A stretch of 64,000 nt of DNA from Flaccisagitta enflata (taxonomy: Eukaryota; Chaetognatha; Sagittoidea; Aphragmophora): NCBI GenBank assembly GCA_965153355.1, contig OZ231126.1:15004001-15068000 (forward strand). Reading direction: 5' to 3'. Position 1 is the first letter of the stretch; every line of letters begins with the position of its first letter. The position numbers and the translations under genes are program-made. Of the stretch, positions 34,536 to 52,674 are shown one piece after another. The notes below the pieces were generated by a model. The model saw only the letters and a program-made list of their open reading frames with translations, was not told the DNA's origin and searched no databases.

Positions 34536-34600
34536 CTCTCTCTCTCTCTGACTGCCTCTCTCTCTCTGACTCTCTCTCTTTCTCTGACTCTCTCTCTCTC

Positions 34601-34690
<90 letters not shown>
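34439..34690. repeat. (TC)n microsatellite
   Basis: TC repeats with a few CTGACTC interruptions near 34530-34605. Confidence 0.97.
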
Positions 34691-34699
<9 letters not shown>

Positions 34700-35192
34700 T
34701 TTTTTTATATATCCTCCTGTCCAATAAATTCTATGGATAATCACTTTTGAGGAAAAAGAGGATTTTTTTTCCAGAAACACCAAAAGCGAGGTGACACATG
34801 TCACATCCATTTTTGAGGAAAAATGGCTTGCTGGGTTGCCCAAGCTGAAGTGAAACAACAGGTTAGAACATTAACATTATTTATATTATTCTTGTAGTAT
34901 TGCAGTACAAAAAGTTTAAAGTCTTAGTTGTACCGTATAATTCACGACAAACAGTCATTGATCTTAAAAGATCGAAGCATAACATTTCACAGAGGAAAAA
35001 CCGCTTTTCAAAGAATAATTGCAATATCACGCGAAAAGAATTCGTTTTTGAGAAACAATTTAATCCTTCTTTTTAGAAATCATTCTACTACGAGTTTTGA
35101 TTCAAAACAAGCTAGCAGTAGCTAGATCGCAGTCTTTTCTACCAAGTAATCGAACTTGACTAAGACATAATTGACATATGAGCGTTCAAGTT

Positions 35193-40259
<5,067 letters not shown>

Positions 40260-42012
40260 CTTCGCTGATGAATATTCACGCTAAGACAAGTATTCCAGGT
40301 TTGTATCTTTTTCTTACTTTCTCGCTCTTTATAAGACTTTTTTTTTAGTTTTTATCGTTTTAGTTTTAAGTCGATTGCAATCGATTACCGAAGGTATGAG
40401 TTATTTTTCAAGATGCAATATTGTGAAAAAAGTAACTCATCTATTCGAAAAGGAAGATTTCTCCATCAGTAAGTTAAAGGGTCGGTTTTGCAAATGATGA
40501 TTCTTTTTGCTTCTTTTTACTTTTCTTTCAAGTTTGCCATACACTACGACGTCAAAACCGCTATGAATGACGTCAATGACTGCGAGAGGAGTGCGTGAGA
40601 AGACTTCAAGATGACGTAGAATGGCGTTTTAAGTCATTTCACCGACTTTGGAGGTTAAAAATAGCGAAAGATACGCAGATGGATTGACTTCTTTACGCGA
40701 GCTTAGAGGGTGAAAAGAATTTTATCTTAAAATCTTTTTAAAATATATGGTCCAGGTTGCCCGGGTCGGTGCTTGTAAGCGTTTTTGCCTTGCCCTCAAT
40801 AATCGTTGCATCATTTCGAAAACGAAGTCATCTTATTTTGTTGTACCGTGATTTGTGGCTGAGTTTCATGATCACCTTTACATATGACCTATAAACATTG
40901 TTACCTTACAAGTTACAGCCTCAGTGTCCCGTTTGTTTTTGATCATAGTGCATCGCTTTGAATTCTTGTTGATTCCCAATTTTTTTGCCCAGATCTGTAA
41001 GACCGTTTGTCGGTCTCTAAAACTCTTATCTCTTCCTCTCTCACTTGCTTTGTCCGTCTGTCTGTCTTTTTCTTTCTCACTCTGTCTCTCTGTCTTTACA
41101 CATTTCACTAGTTGAGAGCTTCATAGACCATGAACTTGTTATTTCACACTAAAACTCACAGTTCAACCACTGATTTTCAGAAAATCAATTCAGTTTGACG
41201 CCCGGATCCCCAGAAATACAAGCACCATGATTTTTTTTTTTTGCTTTCTCATTTTTTGAATGGTGGATAAAAATGAGCACAAGTTATTCACTCCTTCGAA
41301 CTGACGAACTCAAAACCGAAACCTGGTTTTTCGTGCGAAAAATGAATCGTGCTTAAAAACTTAACTTAGCTTCGATCTTTTTGAGTCTTAATCTAGCGAT
41401 TCTTTAAATGGTCGAACGGTCCGTCAGTTGGTCCGTCCGCAATGCGATTATATGTTTGATACGAAATCGGCCAAATGGTAACAGTTTACACGTGCCATTC
41501 TGCGTGGCTGCCCCTGCCCATTGGTACGCGACTTAAAATTGCCGTGTATAATTGTCTTTTTTGCCCTTTTTTGATTCAATTCAGGATAGGTTTTACTTCT
41601 TCGTGGGAATGAGTTAATCCATAGGCAGTCACTACTTAAAGATCGTCACTGGTGCAAATGGCAGAGGTTCACATTGGCTGGGGCGATAGTTTACATCCGC
41701 TGCGCCTGTCAGGCTTTCTCCCTCCATAGCTAGGGCTTAAAAAAGTATTGCCTGTCGCATGAAACACTTGCAGTTTTGCTCTGAATTTGAATTCAACTGC
41801 GTGTAAGATAGTGCCGCTACGGCCTGACGCCAGTATCTACATTGCCTGTAGGGGCTCCAATTGAAAGAGCTTGAAAATCTGCTTTGGATGGTGTCGAAAA
41901 AACAATAGATCAAAGCAACTGCGATTTTTAACACTGATATTACTGACATGGTGTTTGACACTATTTCCTGTTCTTGCGCTCAGAGTTTAAGTCCGGGGAC
42001 AAAAAGGTGAAC
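40260..42012. other. Region upstream of the methyltransferase gene
   Basis: Should hold its promoter, but no clear core element can be named. A degenerate short interspersed element lies at about 41420-41560 (GCCCCTGCCCATTGGTACGC). Confidence 0.4.
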
Positions 42013-42212
42013 TAACAAGGCCGGATACACGGCTACCCAAGTCGCGTGCGGGTGGGCAGGGGCCATATTTGAGGCCTCTCTATCATTTAGGCAGGAGCTG
42101 TGAGGCCAAAGACCGCAAAAACCCCCCCAAAAAATTAGTGTGACGGATGGACCAACGGACAGATGGACCTACGGACGGCCAGCTAACGGACCGACAAAGC
42201 GACTAAAAAGCA
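42013..42212 (+). mobile_element. Short interspersed element, ACAAGGCC family
   Basis: ACAAGGCCGGATACACGGCT, word AGTCGCGTGC (42040-42049), GGGTGGGCAGGGGCCATA, GGAC tract, end AAGCGACTAAAAA. The 5' arm of the 3' hairpin is missing. Confidence 0.65.
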
Positions 42213-42773
42213 GACAATCAAGTTGGATTTCAATCTAATGCATTACATGTATATAACGGTCATTTTTTTTATTGATGTCACTCATCAAGTTTGGACAATA
42301 TTTCAGTTTTCTTTCTAGATTTACTTCTTTACTCACATTGAGACATATGTAATGGTGATTTTTAAAGTGCGACTTTCCTTGTCATTCTTGCTGTCTCACT
42401 ATGCTTTAATGAGTTACGCACATCTTTTTCAAAGCGCAAAATTGCATAACACTAACAGCTGCATTCAGTCTGAGCCACTTCGAGTGAAACAATGCAATGT
42501 CCGTGTATCAGCGTATCTGTTTGTCCATTTATTTGTTGGTTTTAGTCTGTTTGTCTTTCTCTCTTGAAGCGTAATGATACATCGGAAGATTAACTCCAAT
42601 GTAAAAGGAAACAAGTTTTAAAAAATAGTTGTAAGATAAGTGTTACTTTTTTTCTCCATTTTTTAGAAAGAAAAGTTTGTAGATCATCTGAACTAGTAAC
42701 GCTGAATACTTTTGACTTCCTCAGTTTTATTCAACGTCATCATTTTATTCATAAACTTGAAAATCTATTTTGA

Positions 42774-43074
42774 GCGGGCTTTTTCATCGCCTTGGCTTTC
42801 GCCCCCTACCATAGCATAGCCCGAACTACATCGAGTCCCGTTAAGACATGGATCTCATCCCTTTTTTGTGCAGCGGCCCCAAAGAGGACGAAAGTAACCT
42901 GGGGACTTTTGACTTCCTCCGTTTATCCGTCCATTTTGTCATTTTGAAATCTACCCCGGGCTTTTTCATCGCCTTGGCTTTCGCCCCCTACCATAGCATA
43001 GCCCGAACTACATCGAGTCCCGTTAAGACATGGATCTCATCCCTTTTTTGTGCAGCGGCCCCAAAGAGGACGAA
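42774..43074. repeat. Direct duplication of about 118 bp
   Basis: 42774-42891 and 42958-43074 both read GAGCGGGCTTTTTCATCG-type sequence through AGACATGGATCTCATCCC and GCAGCGGCCCCAAAGAGGAC. It partly duplicates the left end of the third foldback copy. Confidence 0.75.
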
Positions 43075-43370
43075 GTCCTGTAAAACAGGGGGACTTTTGT
43101 TCATCCGTCCGTTTGTCCTTTTGTCTATCCGTCCCCCCAGGTTTTCTCAGGCCTTGAACTTTGCCTTATCAGGCCTGAACTTTGCAGATATCAGGCCTGA
43201 GAGGGCCCGGGGGAGATGGACGGACGGACGGACAAACGAAAGTCCCCTTGTGTTCTACAAGACTTTATCCCCTATAAGGCCGCTGCTTCCTCTCACTCCA
43301 ATTCACAATCAAGCAAAGCAGGGCAACGGGTATCCCTGACCACATATTGCCCTTGGGCGACCTGTTTTCC
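43045..43370. mobile_element. Foldback element, copy 3 (short)
   Basis: Left GCAGCGGCCCCAAAGAGGAC, GTCCTGTAAAACAGGGGG; right CCCCTTGTGTTCTACAAGAC. Only about three TCAGGCCTGA units lie between. The right flank CACTCCAATTCACAATCA is shared with copies 1 and 2. Confidence 0.7.
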
Positions 43371-43379
43371 TTTTCAACC

Positions 43380-44686
43380 ATTCTTCTCTCTGTTGCATTA
43401 CGTTCCGATGGAAGGATCATCGCCAGCCTTCCGTCAAGTCGTAAATGACTCATTGACAAGCCCACTTATTGCCACCAATGGCCGTTCCAAGGGCATCCAT
43501 TAACAATCTCGGATACAGCGCAATAGCTTACATAAAGTCATTTTTTTTAATGCGGACACGCGAATCAATAGGCCACTTTCTGATCGGTTCGTCCGTCTGT
43601 CTAACCCATTAAAATAAACTTTTGATTTTTTGTGTACAGACTACGCCTAACTCGTAGATCTAACAAAACGACCATGCCACACTTTACATGCATGTACGCA
43701 TGGAATTACACGCGTGCGTGTGACTCAAATTTGCGCCGTGTGGAGTCGACCGAAAGAGTCGATAAATCCTTCCTTCTCTTATTTTTTTTTCCTTCCTCGG
43801 CTCAGCTCGATAGCGCGTGATTCTTTGAGGCGAGAAGCGATACACACAAGGATGAGCGATAACGTCACGTGATGTTTGTGGGCCACGTGGATGGGATGAC
43901 GCCATACCTGCTGCTAATCCGAGGCGATATCGATACGTCGTGAGTCGTGTCGGAGAATCTCCTTCCCCCGATTGAATCGACTGAGTCTCGTCAAATTCTC
44001 TATTTCTCCCACTTTATTTCCACTCATTTCGTCTTGTACAATTGTTGCGCCCAGCGTGTGTCAATGTGTCATTCACACGATAATTCCTATTCCTGACTTA
44101 TTTAGCACAGAGGAAAAGGCAGCCAATTCAACCGCCCTTTCCCTCCACTCCCCCCCCCCTAGCCCGCTTGATGGCGACATTCAACAGCACACCTCAACCC
44201 CAACCCCCATGAATGTGCACTTTTTGAAGCCACGTGGCTCGCTGATTTTTATCTCTTGCTTTCTTGTTTCGTCGTGGTTTGAGCTGTACGTCGTTAAAAG
44301 CCGAAGATTTTAGGTCGTTATTAGCATTTTTGCGCCATAAAATACGCATGGAGCATTTTGCTTATGTCTTTATGAGATCTGACAACTTCCCCCCCCTTTC
44401 AAGTATTTCTATCGTTACGCGGAAAACAACAATGCTCAACACTCAACACAAGTAAACTTTACCTTCGGAAGTACAGCGGAAACGTCTCACAAACATCTTT
44501 TTAACTTCGATATCTGATTCATCAGAACAGAATTGAATGGTTTGGGTCAAGATAAGGGGAGAGAGATGTGAAAATTGGATGCAATGGACATGACATTTGG
44601 GCTAACCGAAAGGCACCGTAGCAAAGGTCTGCTCCAACAGACCCACCAGTAACGTAATTCCACCACAATCAACCACTATACAATTA
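43380..44686. other. Gene-free stretch with CACGTG motifs
   Basis: Three CACGTG palindromes, at about 43866, 43883 and 44231. No exon could be supported. It may be a promoter region of an unseen gene, but this is a guess. Confidence 0.3.
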
Positions 44687-45176
44687 CACTTTTTTTATTT
44701 TATAAGAACGTCATTTTTTGAGCAAGCCTTCAATGTTCTTAAATTTTGAGCGGTTTCAAGGCTTGAACGTTCTTAAATTGTTCTTAATTTAAACACACTT
44801 TTTAACCTTCAATTAAGAACATTTTTAATTATTTTATGTTTGTTATTAATAAGAAAATGAAGGAAAATGTCAATGAAATAATAAAGCAGCAGGTTTAAAC
44901 ATTATAAGTGAATAAAAAGATTAATAAAAGTAGAAAGATATATACTATATAAAGTGGAACTTGATTTGCTGAACAGAGTCTCTTGATTTACAAAGAACAA
45001 TCGATTGAAAAAAGCCCAGAGAAAAAATGTTCTTAAATTTCTAAGATTTTAAGCTTAATGTTTTTAAATTTTTAATAAAAATAAAACCTTTGAATGTTCT
45101 TAGCATGTTCTTAAATTTCTGATGATTTGAAGCCTAACGTTCTTATAAACTTGGTTCTTATAAAATAAAAAAAGTG
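44687..45176. mobile_element. TA-target MITE, termini CACTTTTTTT, copy 1
   Basis: Terminal inverted repeats CACTTTTTTTATTTTATAAG and complement, TA on both sides. The inside carries several GCCTTCAATGTTCTTAAA-type segments in both directions. Confidence 0.7.
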
Positions 45177-45179
45177 TAT

Positions 45180-45904
45180 ACTTTCTTTAATCACCATGTC
45201 AATTCTACAAAATCATAGGCTTTACAACAAAAACAAATGCTTTATTTCAAACTGTGTAAAGAAGTGCGCCGCTGGGGAAGCCTAAAAAGGGGTATTACCC
45301 TGCATCTTTCAATGATTTTAAAAAAAGTTAATCTTTTGAATTTTTTTTTAAAGCTTAAGCGGAAAGTCAAAAACAATTTCTAATGAAGGGAACCACAAGA
45401 CAACAATACCCTCTCTCGATTTTTCATCAGTTTTCAATGTTTAAGCATGTAGTTTCCTTATAATTTCGCATAAGAGACTGTTATGATGATAAAGTCAAAT
45501 AAAAAAAAAGCGGCGGCATCTGAATTCCAGTATGGAACGGGAGTGAAGTGAAACCTCGTTTAATGTTACTGATCGAACTCGAAGTCGCGGAAAAGAAATC
45601 CATCCAGCAAGTTGCGATGAGTTTTCGACAAGTATGAACACTACGAACAGAGAACTCTTGCCCTTCAAAGACAAAGAGGCGCAACATGCCCATCTGAAAT
45701 GTAGATCTACACGGCACTGTTGACCGAGGAGTCACGCGAAATGCAACATATGAGTGAGTCTCAGTCAACACTCGGTCGCATCTAACGACTCCGTCAATGG
45801 GCCACGGAAACCATGGCTTTGACTTTGATCGGCCATCTGGCCATGGATTTCTATGCCTCACGACGGCCTTGGAAGAAGGAAGGATTTTAGTCGTTCTTTG
45901 TTTC

Positions 45905-45955
<51 letters not shown>

Positions 45956-46536
45956 ACTCCATGGGGTCACCGTCGTAATGGAATTAATGAGAGCATCCCT
46001 CCTCTCTTCTCTGACTATCCCCACCCTTCATCGTTCAACCTTGCAGCGGGATGCACGTGTAAGTTACAGCGACTATCAAGTCAACGCTACCACGCTATAA
46101 ATCAACTCCGTGACTTCTTAGTGGTCGTCTTCACTAACAAAGAGAGGGCATCCAGGTCAGAAGAAAAAGGCTTCGTAATGTTCTTCTTGACGGCTTCATG
46201 GCAGTGGATCTGGCCATTGCGTTATAGCACCAAGTATTACGCTAATTTTATGGAATAAAGGTACCTGAACATTTAAAGATGCGTCAAAGCCCCTCTATAA
46301 ATCTGTCCATCAATTGGTATGTCCATCTTTCAGTCGCACCAGCTCGCCATCCGGATCTCTCTTGAGACACAAAGACACTCAAAGACAGTGGCACGTTGAT
46401 TTCATTCATCGTTCGACGTCGTGTTCCCATGATCGCCAGGCAATAAAATTCAATCGCCGACACTTAATCTTTGTCAAGGCCGGAAATCTGATCCGGCGGT
46501 CAAAACTGTCGGTGGATATCGGTCATTGATCTTGCA
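45180..46536. other. Gene-free stretch
   Basis: Open minus-strand frame at 45481-45900 without splice or family support. Nothing else recognised. Confidence 0.3.
45907..45953. repeat. (GA)n microsatellite
   Basis: Short pure GA run; the 300 bp on either side show no recognisable gene. Confidence 0.95.
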
Positions 46537-48490
<1,954 letters not shown>

Positions 48491-48589
48491 CACACTTGCT
48501 TATTCCCTATTCTATGTTTTCGCAGATAAATACAACGTTGTCGCATCTCAAAAGAGATAATTTGGATCATTATTATAATAGATGTCTCC

Positions 48590-48890
48590 AAGGGGTGGAA
48601 GGGGTGGCTAGGGTGGCTGGAGGGGTGGCCTGAGCCACCCCACCGGCCACCCTGGCCACCCCAACAAAAATTAAGCCACCCTATGAATTTCATTTATTTC
48701 AACCACCCCCCACCCCGGCCACCCCCCACCCCGGCCACCCCCCACCCTGGCCACCCCCCACCCTGGCCACCCCCCACCTTAGCCATCCTCCACCTAGCCA
48801 CCCCTCACCTTGGCCACCCCCCACCCAGCCTCCCCCCACTTTAGCCACTCTTGTAACTTTAATCCCCTTATACACCTTACCAACCACTTA
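48590..48890. repeat. CCACCC minisatellite
   Basis: GGCCACCCCCCACC-type units of about 18 bp (48703-48850), with an inverted start GGTGGCTGGAGGGGTGG at about 48605-48630. Confidence 0.8.
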
Positions 48891-48894
48891 ACAT

Positions 48895-50220
48895 GCTGCA
48901 AAGTTAAACACTTTAATTGCCACAAAGTGAATCACTTTGCCTGCTTGCTTGTCACAATGTGAAACACTTACCTATCACAATATGAATCACTGTGTATCAC
49001 TTTGCGTGCGGCAGAGTGAAACACTTTGCCTGGGCCAGAGTGAAACACTTTGCTTGCGGCAGAGTGAAACACTTTGTCTGCGGCAAGGTGAAACACTGCC
49101 TGCGGCAAAGTGAAAAACTTTGCCTGGGGCAAAGTGAAACACTTTGCCTGGGGCAAAGTGAAACACTTTGCCTGCGGCAAAGTGAAACACTTTGCCTGCG
49201 GCAAAGTGAAACACTTTGCCTGCGGCAAAGTGAAACACTTTGCCTGCGGCAAAGTGAAACACTTTGCCTGCGGCAAAGTGAAACACTTTGCCTGCGGCAA
49301 AGTGAAACACTTTGCTTGCGGCAAAGTGAAACACTTTGCCTGCGGCAAAGTGAAACACTTTGCCTGCGGCAAAATGAAACACTTTGCCTGCGGCAAAGTG
49401 AAACACTTTGCCTGCGGCAAAGTGAAACACTTTGCCTGCGGCAAAATAAAACACTTTGCCTGCGGCAAAGTGAAACACTTTGCCTGCGGCAAAGTGAAAT
49501 ACTTTGCCTGCGGCAAAGTGAAACACTTTGCCTGCGGCAAAGTGAAACACTTTGCCTGCGGCAAAGTGAAACACTTTGCCTGCGGCAAAGTGAAAAACTT
49601 TGCCTGCGGCAAGGTGAAACACTCTGCCTGCGGCATAATGAAACACTTTGCTTGCGGTAAAGTGATACACTTTGCCCACTTCCCAGCATAATCCCCAAAC
49701 CTAATACAGCCCCTAACCTTAAAAGCCTCAAAACCTAAACAAAACACAGCCCACAAGCCTAAACCCAACACTTTGCCTGGGCCAGAGTGAAACACTTTGC
49801 TTGCGGCAGAGTGAAACACTTTGTCTGCGGCAAGGTGAAACACTGCCTGGGGCAAAGTGAAACACTTTGCCTGGGGCAAAGTGAAACACTTTGCCTGGGG
49901 CAAAGTAAAACACTTTGCCTGGGGCAAAGTAAAACACTTTGCCTGGGGCAAAGTAAAACACTTTGCCTGGGGCAAAGTAAAACACTTTGCCTGCGGCAAA
50001 GTGAAACACTTTGCCTGCGGCAAAGTGAAACACTTTGCCTGCGGCAAAGTGAAACACTTTGCCTGCGGCAAAGTGAAACACTTTGCCTGCGGCAAAGTGA
50101 AACACTTTGCCTGCGGCAAAGTGAAACACTTTGCCTGCGGCAAAGTGAAACACTTTGCCTGCGGCATAATGAAACACTTTGCCTGCGGTAAAGTGATACA
50201 CTTTGCCCACTTCCCAGCAT
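48895..50220. repeat. 24-bp hairpin minisatellite in two blocks
   Basis: Unit of 24 bp: arm CACTTTGCC, loop TGC, arm GGCAAAGTG, then AAA. Block 1 is about 48895-49680, block 2 about 49765-50220. Subtypes with TGG for TGC and GTAAAA for GTGAAA cluster locally. Both blocks end in the same segment, CACTTCCCAGCATAATCCCC. Every unit is self-complementary and all six frames stay open, giving spurious long reading frames. Confidence 0.92.
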
Positions 50221-50770
50221 AATCCCCAAACCTAATACAGCCTCTAACCTTAAAAGCCTCAAAACCTAAATAAAACACAGCCCACAAGCCTAAACCCAAC
50301 ACAGCCCCTAACCCTAAACTTAATACAACCTCTGACCCTAAACCCAACATAACCCCTGACCCTAACACAACCCCTTAACCCTAATACAACCCCTAACCCT
50401 AACACAATCCCTAAACCCAACACAACCCCTAACCCTAAACCCAACATAACCCTTAACCCTAAACCTACACAACCCCTAACCCTAAACCCAACACAACCCC
50501 TAACCCTAAACCCAACACAACCACTAACCCTGACACCCCCTAACCCTAAACCCAACAGCCCCTAACTCTATACCCCACACAATCCCTAACCCTAAACCCA
50601 ACACAATCCTTAACCCTAAACCTATCACAATCCCAACACAGCCTCAAACCTCAACCCAATACAGACTCTTTCCCTAAACCCAATATAGCCTCTACCCCTA
50701 AACCTAATACAGCCTTTAATATTTAAACTTTAACCCAACAGGGACCTTAACCCTAAACCTAACATAGAAT
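50221..50770. repeat. CCCTAA-rich interstitial telomere-like repeat
   Basis: Degenerate units of about 22 bp around CCCCTAACCCTAAACCC and CAACACAA. Short CCCTAACCCTAAA motifs recur; further units lie at 51865-51970. Confidence 0.8.
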
Positions 50771-50862
50771 TGGTTAATACAATCATTTTTTTTTGGTATT
50801 TTGTATTTTGTATAGATTAGCCCCCTATCCACCCCTGGCCACCCGTCTACCCCTGGCCACTA

Positions 50863-51473
50863 CGCTGAGGAGAATACATTTTTTTTCATGCAGGGACCCA
50901 GAGGAGGGCCCAGATTTTTTTATTTTGATGCAACTAATGTATTTTAAAAATTTCAGGACCATAGATGTTCTTGAACATTCATCATATTGCACTTGAAAAA
51001 TAGCTCATCTTTAAGAGGGCCAAAATTTCAAAATCATTTTTCCTCACAACTGATGCCAGATTCAGATTTCCTGTAAAAAATTATGTCCAATACTATATTT
51101 TCTTTTTTTTAAATTTTGTTTTTAAGCTGAAAAAAATGCAAAAAATCTTTAAAAAGACCTTGTTTTTTAAAAACCCTTATTTTTTGGAGGTTTTTTGCAT
51201 TTTTTTCAGCTTAAAAACAAAATTTTGAAAAAAGAAAATATAGTATCTGATATAATTTTTTTCAAGGAATCTGAATCTGGCGTCAGATCTAAGGAAAAAT
51301 GATTTTGAAATTTTGGCCCCTTTAAGGATAAACCATTTTTCAGGTGCAATATGATGAAGGTTCAAGAATGGCTATGGTCCTGACATTTTTAGAATACATT
51401 AGTTACATCAAAATGAAAAGATCTGGGCCCTCCTCTGGGTCCCTGCATGAAAAAAAGTGTATTCTCCTCAGCG
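50863..51473. mobile_element. TA-target MITE, termini CGCTGAGG, in a minisatellite
   Basis: Arms of about 300 bp (CGCTGAGGAGAATACA ... TGTATTCTCCTCAGCG), TA at each side, inserted into the CCACCCCTGGCCACC minisatellite. Inner arms are diverged. Confidence 0.8.
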
Positions 51474-52270
51474 TACTGGCCACCCTTCCACCCCTGGCTC
51501 CCGTCCACCCCTGGCCACCCATCCACCCCTGGCCACTCATCCACTTCTAGCCACTTGTCCACCCCTTGCCACCCGTCTACCCCTGGCCACTTGTCCACCC
51601 CTGGCCACTCGTCTACCCCTGGCCACCCGTCCAACCCTGACCTCCCGTGCACCCCTGGCCACCCATCCACCTATCTATCCTTGGATTAGTAGTTGCTCGG
51701 GGCAGATTTATCTCTGCCAAGTCAGTTCCAATACCCGTTCTACCTGCACTATTCGTACAAGCGCCACTATCCACAATTCCTACGCAAGTTGCTCCGGGCA
51801 GATTTGACTCTGCTGAGTCAGTTCCAATACCCACGCCGCTTTCACCGACCATGCAAACGCGACTCTAAACCCAACACAGCCTCTAACCCTAAACCCAACA
51901 GTACTAACCCTAAACCCAACACAGCCCCTTACCTTAAACTCAACATAGCCCTTTACCCTAAACCCAACACAGGGGTAGGAATTGTGGATGGTGGCGCAAG
52001 TGCAGGTGCAGGTGCAGGTAGCACGGGTATTGGAACTGACTTGGCAGAGTTAAATCTGCCCCGAGCAACTGTTAGTCTAAGGATAGATGAGTGGATGGAT
52101 GGCCAGGGGTGGATGGGTGGCCAGGGGTGGATGGGTGGCCAGGGGTGGACGGGTGGCCTGCCACCCCTTTATGTAAGTGGCCACCCCTCTAACTTTGAGG
52201 CCACCCCTCCAATGTTGGCCACCCATGGCCACCCCCCACCCCATGATCAATTACATAGGGCCACCCCCTG
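51474..52270. repeat. CCACCCCTGGCCACC minisatellite arms
   Basis: 51478-51675 runs as CCACCCCTGGCCACCCATC; 52095-52160 runs in the opposite direction (GGATGGGTGGCCAGGGGT). The segment continues the array cut by the MITE at 50863-51473. Confidence 0.8.
51674..52087. repeat. Inverted repeat around telomere-like sequence
   Basis: 51674-51750 and 52011-52087 are about 90% inverted copies (GTTGCTCGGGGCAGATTTA; GACTTGGCAGAG). The inner pair CCACAATTCCTAC / GTAGGAATTGTGG continues it, and a third partial copy lies at 51783-51840. The outer flanks are the CCACCCCTGGCC minisatellite, inverted on the two sides. Confidence 0.75.
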
Positions 52271-52674
52271 GAGACATCCATTATAATTCTTAACCGATAA
52301 TTTATTCCGATTTGGTGCATCCTACCTGAGGTGCAAATCACAGAGGCCGAAAAGGTAATGTTATCAAAAACCGTAATGATAATCCATAATAATCATAAAC
52401 CATGATAATAAAAACAACGAATACTATAAACCATGATTCCGAAAGAGGTATTGATTGGCCGGTAAGCAGCAGTTTGAAAGAAAGATAAAATCGTTACGTT
52501 ATGACGAAAACTACATTCAAAGAGCACAAAAGTGTAAGCACGTTATGCTTGAGAATAGATATGAAGCGCCGTAGACCAACTATGGACTATTGGACTAAGG
52601 ACTAATGCACAAAAGGTGAGCAGTATTTTCCCATCAGAATTTGAGTCGTTGTGCTGTTACAACCGTACAGCAGT
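52271..52674. other. 3' flank of the secreted-protein gene
   Basis: No clear polyadenylation signal stood out; small CATAATAATCATAAACCATG repeats at about 52383-52435. Confidence 0.4.

Noticed and set aside
41605-41961. Minus-strand frame starting MSVISVLKIAVALIYCFF, with a further open stretch after one TAA
   Set aside because: It looks like a signal peptide followed by a cysteine-bearing chain, but there is no splice, family or promoter support and a stop splits it. Possible decayed gene; not annotated.
43860-44235. CACGTG cluster as a promoter
   Set aside because: Three hexamers in about 370 bp without a gene start nearby is too weak to call.
45481-45957. Minus-strand frame of about 140 non-repeat codons
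   Set aside because: Composition is unremarkable, with no recognised domain and no clear splice sites.
48895-50220. CRISPR-like regular array
   Set aside because: There are no unique spacers; the units are contiguous, and the genome is eukaryotic.
48968-50368. Repeat protein of over 400 residues (FTLPQAKC units)
   Set aside because: The 24-bp hairpin minisatellite is open in several frames on both strands; no start context, splice site or family supports a protein.
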